Source: Hyphomicrobiales bacterium (GTDB lineage Bacteria > Pseudomonadota > Alphaproteobacteria > Rickettsiales > JACKKO01). From it: DNA of 64,000 bases. A program made the translations under genes and the position numbers. The notes under the pieces were generated by a model. The model searched no databases, was not told the origin of the DNA, and saw only the letters and a program-made list of their open reading frames with translations. The stretch lies in NCBI GenBank assembly GCA_024236395.1, contig JACKKO010000001.1:310001-374000 (forward strand). The letters run 5' to 3'. Position 1 is the stretch's first letter; each line of letters opens with the position of its first letter. This document shows positions 34,396 through 42,986 of this stretch, piece by piece.

Positions 34396-35655
34396 ATGGC
34401 GTGGCAGAATGATCCTAAAGTGCGGTGGATTGAGGATGAGCCGCAGCTTTATTTTACGTCGCCCGAGGATTTTAGAAAGGCGGTAGCAGAAATATATTCC
34501 AAGGTTGTCACGGAGGTCACGGGTCGTCTGCCGGTAGACGCCCGGCGAGCAACAGTTCTTCATCCTCAATATGGAATGGAACTGGAGGAGCATTGCGAGG
34601 ATATTGCCAATCAGATTGCGGCACTGGCCTTTGTCAGGATGAAAACGGACAGAATCCAGAAGGAATATATTACCCCGAGTGAATATCAGGTAATCGCAGA
34701 TGCCCTCAAGGATAGTACGAAAGCATTAATGGACTTATTAGAAGATGGTCTGGGTATTAAAGATATATCTATCATTGATACGACTATATCTGCCGCCCTG
34801 CAGGTTGCCATTGAGAAAATCGATGATCTGAGAAAGGATCCCGGGCAATATTTCACTAATAATCAGTGGGACGAATGGAAAAAGCCCTACCTAAACCCTT
34901 CCAAGCCGGAGGTATCTTATCGGTGGAATAGTGTTGATGTGCGTGTCCCGGCGGATGTGATGCAAGAACGTGTGGAAACGCTTGCATTGCAAATGAAAGA
35001 CAGCATTACGCACTGGCAATCAGCAAAACGTAAACTAGGGAATCTGCCCCATAAAGTTATTGATGCTGTACCGGAGGCGGTGGATCATTTGATGGAGCTG
35101 GCTGGGCATCTGATGGTAGAAGTATATGCAAAAGAGACTCCTGCTCATTTCGCGGCACAAGAGGCCGTTGAAAAAGCATATGAGAAAATGCCCACCATGA
35201 TGCTGAATAATGGAATTGCCAAATTAGGATACAGCCATACCCTTGATGCCGCGCTGGATCTGGTGAGCACACTCCAGAAGAAAACGTATGAAGCGCGTGA
35301 TGCCCTTGTGCTGGATCATGTTATATTGGATAGCGATCTGGCAAGGGAAGAAAAACCATTACATTCTGGGTATATTCCCAAATCCACATGTCTCAGCCAA
35401 AACCAGCAGGCACATTATCTGTATGACAAATTAGTTGAAAAATACCCGGATATTGACGGAGAGATCGAAACGATTGTTGAATATATTCTGAAAGTAGCCG
35501 TGCAAAAGGGTGCGCCGGGAAGAATATTTGCCTCTTTACGTCATCAACCGGGCTGGGTCACAGAAGACGGACAAAGTAAGCGTTCTGAAATCGATAAATT
35601 CCTTAAGGAGGCACTGAGTCAGCTTCCGGCACAACAAGCTGGACGAAGCCTATAG
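34396..35655 (+). CDS. Unrecognised helical protein
   Basis: About 419 residues, no family recognised. No signal peptide or membrane segment. It is almost entirely helical and acidic (GMELEEHCEDIANQIAALAF, EYQVIADALKDSTKALMDLL, AVEKAYEKMPTMMLN, YDKLVEKYPDIDGEIETIVE). No catalytic motif could be named. The ATG at 34396 follows the hisD stop by 4 nt with no obvious Shine-Dalgarno, so it is probably coupled to hisD. Base composition is more AT-rich than hisD. It converges with tolB, 3 nt apart. It occupies the side of tolB where pal is often found, but shows no similarity to Pal. Confidence 0.7.
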   Translation: MAWQNDPKVRWIEDEPQLYFTSPEDFRKAVAEIYSKVVTEVTGRLPVDARRATVLHPQYGMELEEHCEDIANQIAALAFVRMKTDRIQKEYITPSEYQVIADALKDSTKALMDLLEDGLGIKDISIIDTTISAALQVAIEKIDDLRKDPGQYFTNNQWDEWKKPYLNPSKPEVSYRWNSVDVRVPADVMQERVETLALQMKDSITHWQSAKRKLGNLPHKVIDAVPEAVDHLMELAGHLMVEVYAKETPAHFAAQEAVEKAYEKMPTMMLNNGIAKLGYSHTLDAALDLVSTLQKKTYEARDALVLDHVILDSDLAREEKPLHSGYIPKSTCLSQNQQAHYLYDKLVEKYPDIDGEIETIVEYILKVAVQKGAPGRIFASLRHQPGWVTEDGQSKRSEIDKFLKEALSQLPAQQAGRSL

Positions 35656-35658
35656 TTG

Positions 35659-36999
35659 CTACTTCGAGAGCAGCGGTGACCAGGCCGGGTCAGAGGCTTC
35701 GGTGGGGGTCTGGATCAGTTGCTCATTATAGCCGGTAAGGTCGATGGTAAACAGGAAGGATTTCCCCGGCTGGCCACGGCGGCTTGGCTCCTGCCGGGTG
35801 AACATCAGCACGCGGCCATTGGGTGCCCAGGTGGGGCCTTCCACCAGGAATCCTTCTGCCAGCAACCGCTCACCTGAGCCATCGGGGCGCATCACGCCGA
35901 TGTAAAACCGCCCGGCATACATTTTGGTAAATGCCACCAGATCCCCGCGTGGTGACCAGACCGGCGTGGCATAGCTGCCATCGCCATAGCTGATGCGTTT
36001 GGTGCTGCTGCCGTCGGCGCTCATCACATAGAGCTGCTGCGAGCCATCGCGGTCAGAGTTAAACACCACGCGCTGCATATCCGGCGCGAAGGAAGGCGAG
36101 GTATCAATGGCCGGATGATTGGTCAGGCGCTTTTGCGCTTTGCTGTTCAGATCTACCACATAAATTTCACTGTTGCCATCCAGTGAGGCAGAGAGAATAG
36201 CCTTCTGCCCATCCGGTGAGAAGCGCGGGGCAAAGGTCATGCCGGGGAAGCGCCCCAGCACTTCCTGCCGCCCGTTGGCGAGATCATAGATATAGACTTT
36301 CGGCTGTCGCCCGATATAGGAGAGGTAAATAATGCGCTGCGAGTTCGGATCAAAGCGCGGGGTCAGCACCAGGTCGCGTCCGGAGGTCAGGGTTTTCACG
36401 TTGGCTCCGTCCTGGTCCATAATGGTCAGGCGTTTCTGTGGTCTGCGCTTGGGGCCGGTTTCGGAGATGAACACGATGCGCGAATCAAAATAGCCGCGTT
36501 CCCCGGTCAGCCGGGTATAAATGACATCGGCAATCAGGTGTGCCACGCGCCGCCAGTTTTCCCGCGTGCCGGAGAAAGACTGCCCGGCAAACTGCTTCTG
36601 CAGCAATACGTCCCACAGGCGGAATTCCACGGTGATTTTACTGCCCGGCCCGCCGGAGATACTGCCGGTGACGAGGGCCTGCGCACCGATCTGCCGCCAG
36701 TCCGGGAAGCGCGGGATAGTCTCCACGCCGTCGATCTGCTGAATTTGCGCCTCCGGGTCCACCAGCTTGAACAGGCCGGAGCGTTTTAAATCCTGCCCCA
36801 CTACCTCAAATATCTGTTGCCCCAGCGTGTGGTCTTCCGCATTCCGTGCGCCCAGTGTCGGCAGGGCAATCGGCATCGGTTCCATCACGCCCTGGTTGAT
36901 GTTCACCTTCAGCACCGCCGCTGCGGGACGGGGCAGAAAACCCATGACAAGCGCCAGTAGCAACAGGGAAATCAGGCGGGTGAAAAGCGGGTATTGCAT
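35659..36999 (-). CDS. tolB: Tol-Pal system periplasmic protein TolB
   Basis: About 446 residues. Signal peptide (RLISLLLLALVMGFLPRPAA, cut near residue 28), an N-terminal domain (VLKVNINQGVMEPMPIALPT, LVTGSISGGPGSKITVEFRL) and a six-bladed beta-propeller with repeated units such as FAPRFSPDGQKAILSASLDG, NSEIYVVDLN and TSPSFAPDMQRVVFNSDRDG. TolB links Pal and the inner-membrane TolQRA complex for outer-membrane constriction at division. It is separated from tolA by an unknown gene on the other strand, and no pal follows. Confidence 0.96.
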   Translation of the reverse strand: MQYPLFTRLISLLLLALVMGFLPRPAAAVLKVNINQGVMEPMPIALPTLGARNAEDHTLGQQIFEVVGQDLKRSGLFKLVDPEAQIQQIDGVETIPRFPDWRQIGAQALVTGSISGGPGSKITVEFRLWDVLLQKQFAGQSFSGTRENWRRVAHLIADVIYTRLTGERGYFDSRIVFISETGPKRRPQKRLTIMDQDGANVKTLTSGRDLVLTPRFDPNSQRIIYLSYIGRQPKVYIYDLANGRQEVLGRFPGMTFAPRFSPDGQKAILSASLDGNSEIYVVDLNSKAQKRLTNHPAIDTSPSFAPDMQRVVFNSDRDGSQQLYVMSADGSSTKRISYGDGSYATPVWSPRGDLVAFTKMYAGRFYIGVMRPDGSGERLLAEGFLVEGPTWAPNGRVLMFTRQEPSRRGQPGKSFLFTIDLTGYNEQLIQTPTEASDPAWSPLLSK

Positions 37000-37241
37000 C
37001 GTGCCATCAGTTTACCTGCTTTGGCATTTCAGGCAAGCAGGAAGCGATGCCGTGATGGTAAAAACCTTCCGAATACTCATGAGGTGATGTCAGCGAAAAC
37101 AGCCCTCGCGAAAGTTGTCCTATATTAATGATTTGTTAATGAACGGGGGTGTTTTTGGCATATTATCGCACTTCAATTAACAAGATATTAATAAAATTTA
37201 GGTAAGATTAAAGATAGTTATTTACTTGGAAAGGCAAAATT
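37000..37241. other. Divergent region between tolB and an unknown gene
   Basis: 242 nt, with sharply rising AT content toward the + strand gene. CCTGCTT (37015-37021) and AAGCAGG (37035-37041) can form a 7-bp hairpin in the tolB leader. No firm promoter was identified. No further gene seen. Confidence 0.35.
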
Positions 37242-38129
37242 ATGTCACTTATTTTAGAAGTAGCGGGAGCTTATCTTATCCTGGATCAGGGGGTAAATGC
37301 TGTTGCTGGCCAGTTTGATGGCAATCGTGTGCAGACTATCAATGCGTTTGATAAAGAGCATGTGAGGGGGTCGTCCGGCTCCGATGTTGTCCGGCTTGGG
37401 AGTGGTACCACTGAAGTGGATTTTTCCAAACGTGGCACTTTAGGGAGATTAGGCGTCGGGATTGTTTTGGGTGATGCACTTCCCCGTGGAAATGACTTTG
37501 TGTTTAGGGGAGATATGGGTAATGGTGGTGGCATGGATCTACCGTCTATGCCAAGAGAACCGGGTTGGCTACCGCATAACCCGATCCTCCCTCCGGATAT
37601 TGAATCCGCCGATCCCGCCAGTAAAATATCTACTACGTTGATTGATAATCAATCACTTCCTGATACCGAACTTCCTATGATGCAGGCTGGTGTTGATATT
37701 AAAATGAAGCCGCTACAAAATGTTACCATTAAAGTAGAAGGTGATCGAGAAAACTGGGAAATCAGTACCGGTGTTGTGATGATTCCACGAAATATGGCGA
37801 AAGCGAATGCACAGTCACCACAACTCCAGATTATCAGTGATGAGGTGGGAATGAGAGACAATCTCTTAAATAATATACCATTTATGTACCCAGCCATAGT
37901 TTTGACAAATAAGGAATCAGGACGCACGGTGGCATTTGAGAGGGGTATTCAGGGAGAGATTGTATTCACAAAAGGAAAAGACCAGTCAGTATCGATAGAA
38001 GAAATTATAAAAGACCTCCCAAATCAATCACCTGAGATTGATAGAGACGCTGATTTTGAAAGGAAAGCGCCACTACGGCAGGCTTCTATTGATCATACTA
38101 ATACACCATCAAGCCGGGATCGAACGTAA
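37242..38129 (+). CDS. Unrecognised protein inserted in the tol cluster
   Basis: About 295 residues, no family recognised. N-terminal LILEVAGAYLILDQGVNAVA is moderately hydrophobic but not a classic signal peptide. Then a Gly/Asp-rich stretch (VRGSSGSDVVRLGSGTTEVD), a Pro-rich segment (MPREPGWLPHNPILPPDIES) and beta-like regions (PLQNVTIKVEGDRENWEIST). Charged, disordered C-terminus. It is on the opposite strand to tolB and tolA and its last 32 nt overlap the 3' end of tolA. The region is AT-rich against tol genes. Coding is supported by length and by codons differing from the antisense of tol genes, but not by homology. Confidence 0.6.
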   Translation: MSLILEVAGAYLILDQGVNAVAGQFDGNRVQTINAFDKEHVRGSSGSDVVRLGSGTTEVDFSKRGTLGRLGVGIVLGDALPRGNDFVFRGDMGNGGGMDLPSMPREPGWLPHNPILPPDIESADPASKISTTLIDNQSLPDTELPMMQAGVDIKMKPLQNVTIKVEGDRENWEISTGVVMIPRNMAKANAQSPQLQIISDEVGMRDNLLNNIPFMYPAIVLTNKESGRTVAFERGIQGEIVFTKGKDQSVSIEEIIKDLPNQSPEIDRDADFERKAPLRQASIDHTNTPSSRDRT

Positions 38130-39018
38130 ATTCGATTTCTTTCCAGCCGTTAGGGCCGTCATAGAGTTCCGGTGGGAGCTGCAACCGGCAGAACCGTATA
38201 GCGCGTAGCGCACTATCTGCCAGCGAGCGGTAATATGGTTCCGCCGGGTTGTTATAGCGGCTCGCATCCTGCAATTCCACATCACGCACACTGCCATCGG
38301 CATTCAGCCAGACATGCACCGGCACTTCCATATTCTCCACGCCCCGCGCTCCGGCCGGGATATTCCAGCAATTCAGCATCTGCGACTGGATCAGCCGTTG
38401 CAGGGCACTCAGCTGTTGCGGAGTGAGCGTGGGCGGCGCCGGAGGCGCATCGTTCGGCTTGGCCGGTTTTGCATCCTTAGCGGGCTTGGCCAGTGGCTTA
38501 GCCTCTTCCTTCGGCTTTTCCAGCGTTTTTAACAGCGGAGCCGGGGGCTTGGGCTTCTCCGGCTTCGGCTTGGGAGGCTTGGGTTTCGGGGGTTCCGGCT
38601 TGGGTTTCGGCTTCTCTGGTTTGGGCGCGGGTTTGGGTTCCGGCAGCACTTCCTTGATCGGTTCGGGTTCGGGTGGTGGCGGAGGAGGCGGTGTTGGCCG
38701 GATCAGCGGTTTGGGGGCTTCCGGCTTTTCCTCTTTGGGCTTTTCGGTTTCCGGTGGCAGGCTCACCAGGTCAATGGTGATGATGTTTTCTTCCTTGGGC
38801 CGGGGTTTGCACCAGGACATATTAAACGCTAGCAATAACAACAGCACCGCATGCATCATCAGTGAGTAATACCCTCCCGGATAGCGCCGGGAGAAATAAC
38901 GCGAGAACGTTTTTATACCCTCCAGTAGCGGAGAAAAAAGAACCAGCAGGAATTCTCCACTGGTTCTGAGAATGCGCCAGGTCAGAGACGATTGGCGTTT
39001 TGTCCGGTATATCGGCAT
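38098..39018 (-). CDS. tolA: TolA-like envelope protein
   Basis: About 306 residues. One membrane segment (GGYYSLMMHAVLLLLLAFNM, about 48-67), a long Pro/Lys/Glu spacer (about 85-200) and a C-terminal TolA/TonB-like domain (LQRLIQSQMLNCWNIPAGAR, GSVRDVELQDASRYNNPAEP, ALRAIRFCRLQLPPELYDG). The C-terminal cysteine pair (Cys in LNCWN and RFCRL) is typical of TolA. The N-terminus is about 45 residues longer than usual before the membrane helix, basic and with another hydrophobic stretch (GEFLLVLFSPLLEG). Follows tolR by 1 nt. Its 3' end overlaps the convergent unknown gene. Confidence 0.9.
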   Translation of the reverse strand: MPIYRTKRQSSLTWRILRTSGEFLLVLFSPLLEGIKTFSRYFSRRYPGGYYSLMMHAVLLLLLAFNMSWCKPRPKEENIITIDLVSLPPETEKPKEEKPEAPKPLIRPTPPPPPPPEPEPIKEVLPEPKPAPKPEKPKPKPEPPKPKPPKPKPEKPKPPAPLLKTLEKPKEEAKPLAKPAKDAKPAKPNDAPPAPPTLTPQQLSALQRLIQSQMLNCWNIPAGARGVENMEVPVHVWLNADGSVRDVELQDASRYNNPAEPYYRSLADSALRAIRFCRLQLPPELYDGPNGWKEIEFTFDPGLMVY

Positions 39019-39019
39019 G

Positions 39020-39493
39020 TCACGGTGCCGCTTCCTGTGCGGGCTGTTCGGTGATCAGGGCGATCTTGCGGTAGCCGGCACCCTGGATGATACTGACGAC
39101 CTCCATGACTTTGCCGTAATCCAGCTTCTTATCGGCGCGGATAAAAATCCGGCTGTCCTTTTTACTTTTGTGGATGGCTTGCAGTTTGGCCGCCAGTACG
39201 GCCGGTTTGACTATGGTCTTCTGCAGGATGATCTCGCCCTTTTTATTAATGCTGACCGTCAGCGGTTCGTCGTCCTGTGGGATGGGGGCGGTTTCCGTCT
39301 TGGGCAGGTCTACCTGCACGCCGGTAACCATCAGTGGGGCAGTGACCATAAAAATCACCAGCAGTACCAGCATCACATCCACAAACGGTGTGACATTGAT
39401 TTCACTGACCAGCCGGACATGACGGCCCTTGCCACGCGAAAAAGGCCGACCGCCCATGCGGTTGCCGACAGTGCTATTGAGCTGAAATGCCAT
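39020..39493 (-). CDS. tolR: TolR biopolymer transport protein
   Basis: About 157 residues, ExbD/TolR family. VSEINVTPFVDVMLVLLVIF holds the membrane helix with the proton-carrying Asp; then PLMVTGVQVDLPK and the periplasmic domain RIFIRADKKLDYGKVMEVVS. The start at 39493 gives the usual short cytosolic N-terminus; a longer frame to 39559 overlaps tolQ and is unlikely. Lies 10 nt after tolQ. Confidence 0.95.
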   Translation of the reverse strand: MAFQLNSTVGNRMGGRPFSRGKGRHVRLVSEINVTPFVDVMLVLLVIFMVTAPLMVTGVQVDLPKTETAPIPQDDEPLTVSINKKGEIILQKTIVKPAVLAAKLQAIHKSKKDSRIFIRADKKLDYGKVMEVVSIIQGAGYRKIALITEQPAQEAAP

Positions 39494-39503
39494 GCGCGTA
39501 CCC

Positions 39504-40286
39504 CTACCGCTCGTCCAGCTCGCGGCTGATAATGGCGCTGAATTCCTCAGAAAACTCATCCAGTTTGTTGGCGAAACGGCTTAAATCGTTGGTGAACTTA
39601 TTATAGAAAATGACCGCAGGGATGGCAGCAAACAATCCGATGGCTGTGGCCAGCAATGCCTCGGCAATTCCCGGTGCGACAATTGCCAGCGAAGTGTTCT
39701 TCATAATAGCAATGGATTGAAAGCTGCTCATGATTCCCCAGACCGTACCGAACAATCCCACAAACGGTGCGGTGGAACCCACGGTGGCCAGTACTCCGAG
39801 ATGCCGCTCCAGCTTGTCCATCTCCCGGCTACGCACCACGCTCATTGCCTGGAAAATACGCTCCTTGATACCGATTTTCAGTGTATAATCACGTACCTTT
39901 CCGGTTTCAGAGCGGGATTTCTGAGATTCCTGCCACTCATACATTCCTGCCACGAAGATCATTGCCATCGGGTGATCTGCTACGGATTTAAGCCGGTTAA
40001 ACAGGTTCTCCAGCATATCACCAGACCAGAAGGCACGCTCAAATTTATTGGTTTTAAAATTTAGTGCCTTAAAGCGGATCAGTTTATCGAAAATAATCGC
40101 CCAGCACCACACGGAGGAAAACAATAGTACAATCATCACGATTTTCACCAGCGGACTTGCCTGCATGAACATACCGATCACGGACATATCCGCCACGGCA
40201 TGGGCATCGACTAGCTGCGTGGGAGCCGCTATTTCTGCCCCGGAGCTAACTTCAGGGGCGGGCACGGCAATAACATTTTCAGGCAT
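39504..40286 (-). CDS. tolQ: TolQ biopolymer transport protein
   Basis: About 260 residues, ExbB/TolQ/MotA family proton channel. Three membrane segments: about 45-65 (VKIVMIVLLFSSVWCWAIIF), LGVLATVGSTAPFVGLFGTVWG and IVAPGIAEALLATAIGLFAA, then a cytosolic tail. The 25-35 residue leader before the first helix is longer than normal. First gene of the - strand tolQ-tolR-tolA set; ybgC, common upstream, is absent. Confidence 0.95.
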   Translation of the reverse strand: MPENVIAVPAPEVSSGAEIAAPTQLVDAHAVADMSVIGMFMQASPLVKIVMIVLLFSSVWCWAIIFDKLIRFKALNFKTNKFERAFWSGDMLENLFNRLKSVADHPMAMIFVAGMYEWQESQKSRSETGKVRDYTLKIGIKERIFQAMSVVRSREMDKLERHLGVLATVGSTAPFVGLFGTVWGIMSSFQSIAIMKNTSLAIVAPGIAEALLATAIGLFAAIPAVIFYNKFTNDLSRFANKLDEFSEEFSAIISRELDER

Positions 40287-40357
40287 GGAAGGTCTACCGG
40301 TTGATTACGATTGCGGGGCGGAATTGTAGCAGGATTGGGGTGGAAAGTGAAGCCGGA

Positions 40358-41650
40358 TTAGCGGTACTGCGTTAGGTCGCCCCCAGAACGACGTTCTGCC
40401 TCAATGACCGCAGTGAAATTGACGGGCGTAACAGCAGAGTGCCGTATTCGTTGGGTTTCCTTCAATGCAGTGTTGATTGCTTCCTCAATTTGAAAAAAGG
40501 TACGGGGAGGTTGTTCCCATGCTGTGGTAAGGATGTGTCTATCACCTTTACAGGCTTCATAGATTTGTAGCCGCTTCTTAAAGCTCTCAAGCGGCTCATT
40601 TGCCAATGCTAATATACGGTATATGTCATCGCGTACTTGTTGATCTTTAGGGCGGGAAGGATCCAGCATCATTAGCGCCAGCGTAGCAACGGCGGTAGCG
40701 GGCATGCTGGCGACAACCTGATTGGTTTCTTCAAACAGCATGTCTTTGCGCGCGTGGATATAAGCCAGCCAATCATCTCTGGAGAAGGCTCCCATGACAC
40801 GTTCAATAGTCTTAAAGTTTTCTTTCAATCCTAGATGGTTATCCGATGTGATGATATCAACAAGGATGTGTCGCAGTGCATCTGGGGAATAAAGTTTATC
40901 GGCGCCGGGTGTCATTGCAACGACAGCAATCCCAATCGGTTTCTCGTAACGTTGGATGAGGGAGGAAAGCAAAGCACGGCTGGCAACCCCGGTTTCAATA
41001 TCATCCTCAATAGCGATAACAATGCCGGGGTGTTTCTTTAATACACCCCCAGGCAATACAGTGTCATTTGCGCTGGAAAAGTCCGGTGTGTCCAGAATTC
41101 TCTGTTCTAGCCCGGCTTCTGTGCGGTTACTTTCTGTGACCTGAACAAAGGAGTGATCATAGGTGATTGTCATGCCCAGAGCAGATAATAGTGGATCATT
41201 CTGAATGGCTTTTGCGAGTTCAGACTCAATTTTCTGGGCGTACTTTTCAGGAAGCATATTACGGCTGGTGAGTTTGCCATCTGTTCTGATTGCGCCCTTG
41301 GGGTAGATGAGGGTGATGGTTTCACCATAACGTGGATTTGCTTCACGAATGCGCTCCAATAATGTTTCTGTCACAGAGGGTTGGAAACATTTTTCCACAA
41401 ACCAGATCGCGGCCTGATGTTGTTCTGCGTAGGAAACGAATATACCACCGGGGATGGTATTCCCCTTTTTAGCAAGCCGCCATTGTTGTGCATCACCCAG
41501 TGTGTACCATAGTTCATAGGAGAAGGCTGCTTCAGAAGGAAGCGTCTTCTCACCTTGCACAAAATCTTCGATCCGGGTGGCATTGATGGGTAAACGCTTA
41601 AAAACCGGATGTTCTCGCCCTGCAATAAGATCCTGATAGAGTGAATACAT
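40358..41650 (-). CDS. Unknown protein with PRPP-loop-like motif
   Basis: About 430 residues, no family recognised with confidence. The segment GIVIAIEDDIETGVASRALL (about 210-229) resembles the PRPP-binding loop of type I phosphoribosyltransferases (hydrophobic strand, two acidic residues, then TG), followed by KPIGIAVVAMTPG, a plausible next strand. Upstream, ETITLIYPKGAIRTDGKL could be the strand and loop that precede it. The C-terminal 180 residues are helical (RHILVDIITSDNHLGLKENF, DDIYRILALANEPLESFKKR). No signal peptide. Divergent from carAB, whose pathway uses PRPP downstream, which is compatible but not evidence. No strong Shine-Dalgarno was identified. Confidence 0.65.
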   Translation of the reverse strand: MYSLYQDLIAGREHPVFKRLPINATRIEDFVQGEKTLPSEAAFSYELWYTLGDAQQWRLAKKGNTIPGGIFVSYAEQHQAAIWFVEKCFQPSVTETLLERIREANPRYGETITLIYPKGAIRTDGKLTSRNMLPEKYAQKIESELAKAIQNDPLLSALGMTITYDHSFVQVTESNRTEAGLEQRILDTPDFSSANDTVLPGGVLKKHPGIVIAIEDDIETGVASRALLSSLIQRYEKPIGIAVVAMTPGADKLYSPDALRHILVDIITSDNHLGLKENFKTIERVMGAFSRDDWLAYIHARKDMLFEETNQVVASMPATAVATLALMMLDPSRPKDQQVRDDIYRILALANEPLESFKKRLQIYEACKGDRHILTTAWEQPPRTFFQIEEAINTALKETQRIRHSAVTPVNFTAVIEAERRSGGDLTQYR

Positions 41651-41733
41651 AGATGAATAAATCGTTATTGTTTATTCTAGCAAATGGTTAGAATCTTTTA
41701 AAACAGAAATACACACAAAGACAATGAAAGCGC

Positions 41734-41762
41734 TTGACACCGCATGGCGGTTTGCCTAGCTT
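41734..41762 (+). promoter_or_regulatory. Probable carA promoter
   Basis: TTGACA at 41734-41739 matches the -35 consensus fully; 17 nt later is TAGCTT (41757-41762) as a poor -10. The carA ATG follows 24 nt after. On the divergent side, no equivalent was found. Confidence 0.45.
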
Positions 41763-41786
41763 GCAGCGAAAATCACGAAAAGACGC

Positions 41787-42986
41787 ATGACCGACACAGG
41801 ATCTATACCTCCTGCCCCCTACACTGCGGCCTTGATACTGGCCGACGGAACGGTATTTCCCGGATTTGGTATTGGGGCGGAGGGTACCACGTTTGGTGAA
41901 ATTTGTTTCACTACCGGCATGACAGGCTACCAGGAAACGCTCACCGATCCCTCCTTTGCCCAGCAGATTATTACCTTCACCTTTCCCCATATCGGGAATG
42001 TCGGTACGAATGAGGAAGACTTGGAGGCACGCCGGGTCTTTGCCAGTGGACTGGTTATCCGGCAGCCCATCACGAACCCTTCAAATTTCCGTAATGCCTT
42101 ACACTTAAATGATTGGTTGAATAAGAATGGTGTGATTGGTCTCTCTGGCATTGATACCCGGGCGCTGACCTGTCATATCCGTTTGAATGGGGCACAAAAT
42201 GCTGCTATTTGCCATTATGGTAAAGCAGAAAAATATGACCCGGCAGCGATCCAGAGACAACTGGCGAACTGGCCAGCGATGAAGGGATTGGAGTTGGCGG
42301 CCAAGGTCACCTGTGATGCTCCCTATGAATGGACACAGACCGAGTGGGAACTGGGGCAAGGCTATGGCACACTCACCCGGCCGGAATACCATGTGGTGGC
42401 CATTGATTTTGGAGCCAAGCAGAATATCCTGCGCTGCCTAGCGGCGCGCTGTTGCCGGGTGACGGTGGTACCGGCGCAGACCGATGCGGAGACCATTCTT
42501 GGTTACCAGCCGGATGGGATTTTCCTTTCGAACGGGCCGGGCGATCCGGCGCAAACTGGGAAGTATGCCACGTCGGTGATTCAGGCGCTGGTGAAGTCCG
42601 GGTTGCCGATCTTCGGGATTTGTCTGGGCCATCAGCTGTTAGCACAGGCGCTGGGGGCTAAAACAGAAAAATTACCACAGGGACATCGTGGGGCAAACCA
42701 TCCGGTTAAGAATAAGAACACAGGCTGTGTAGAGATCACCAGCCAGAACCATGGGTTTGTGGTGAAGGCCGATGCGCTACCAGCGGGTGTGGAAGAAACT
42801 CATCTTTCCCTATTTGATGGTACCAACGAGGGTATCTGTCTGAAAGGCAGGCCGGTATTCTCAGTGCAGCATCACCCGGAGGCCAGCCCCGGTCCACGGG
42901 ATAGTGCGTATCTGTTTGATCAGTTTGTCTCGGCGATGAAGTCGGCAAAAGCGGGGGTCAACCAGAAGGAGGAGTGCCGTGCCTAA
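41787..42986 (+). CDS. carA: Carbamoyl-phosphate synthase small subunit
   Basis: About 399 residues. Glutaminase that feeds ammonia to CarB for arginine and pyrimidines. N-terminal domain AALILADGTVFPGFGIGAEG, GEICFTTGMTGYQETLTDPS; amidotransferase domain with GIFLSNGPGDPAQTGKY, catalytic Cys in PIFGICLGHQLLAQALGAKT, and QHHPEASPGPRDSAYLFDQF with the His/Glu pair. Overlaps carB by 8 nt. Confidence 0.97.
   Translation: MTDTGSIPPAPYTAALILADGTVFPGFGIGAEGTTFGEICFTTGMTGYQETLTDPSFAQQIITFTFPHIGNVGTNEEDLEARRVFASGLVIRQPITNPSNFRNALHLNDWLNKNGVIGLSGIDTRALTCHIRLNGAQNAAICHYGKAEKYDPAAIQRQLANWPAMKGLELAAKVTCDAPYEWTQTEWELGQGYGTLTRPEYHVVAIDFGAKQNILRCLAARCCRVTVVPAQTDAETILGYQPDGIFLSNGPGDPAQTGKYATSVIQALVKSGLPIFGICLGHQLLAQALGAKTEKLPQGHRGANHPVKNKNTGCVEITSQNHGFVVKADALPAGVEETHLSLFDGTNEGICLKGRPVFSVQHHPEASPGPRDSAYLFDQFVSAMKSAKAGVNQKEECRA

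Noticed and set aside
38423..38869. Gly/Ser-rich frame antisense to tolA
   Set aside because: Explained by the Pro/Lys-rich spacer of tolA on the other strand.
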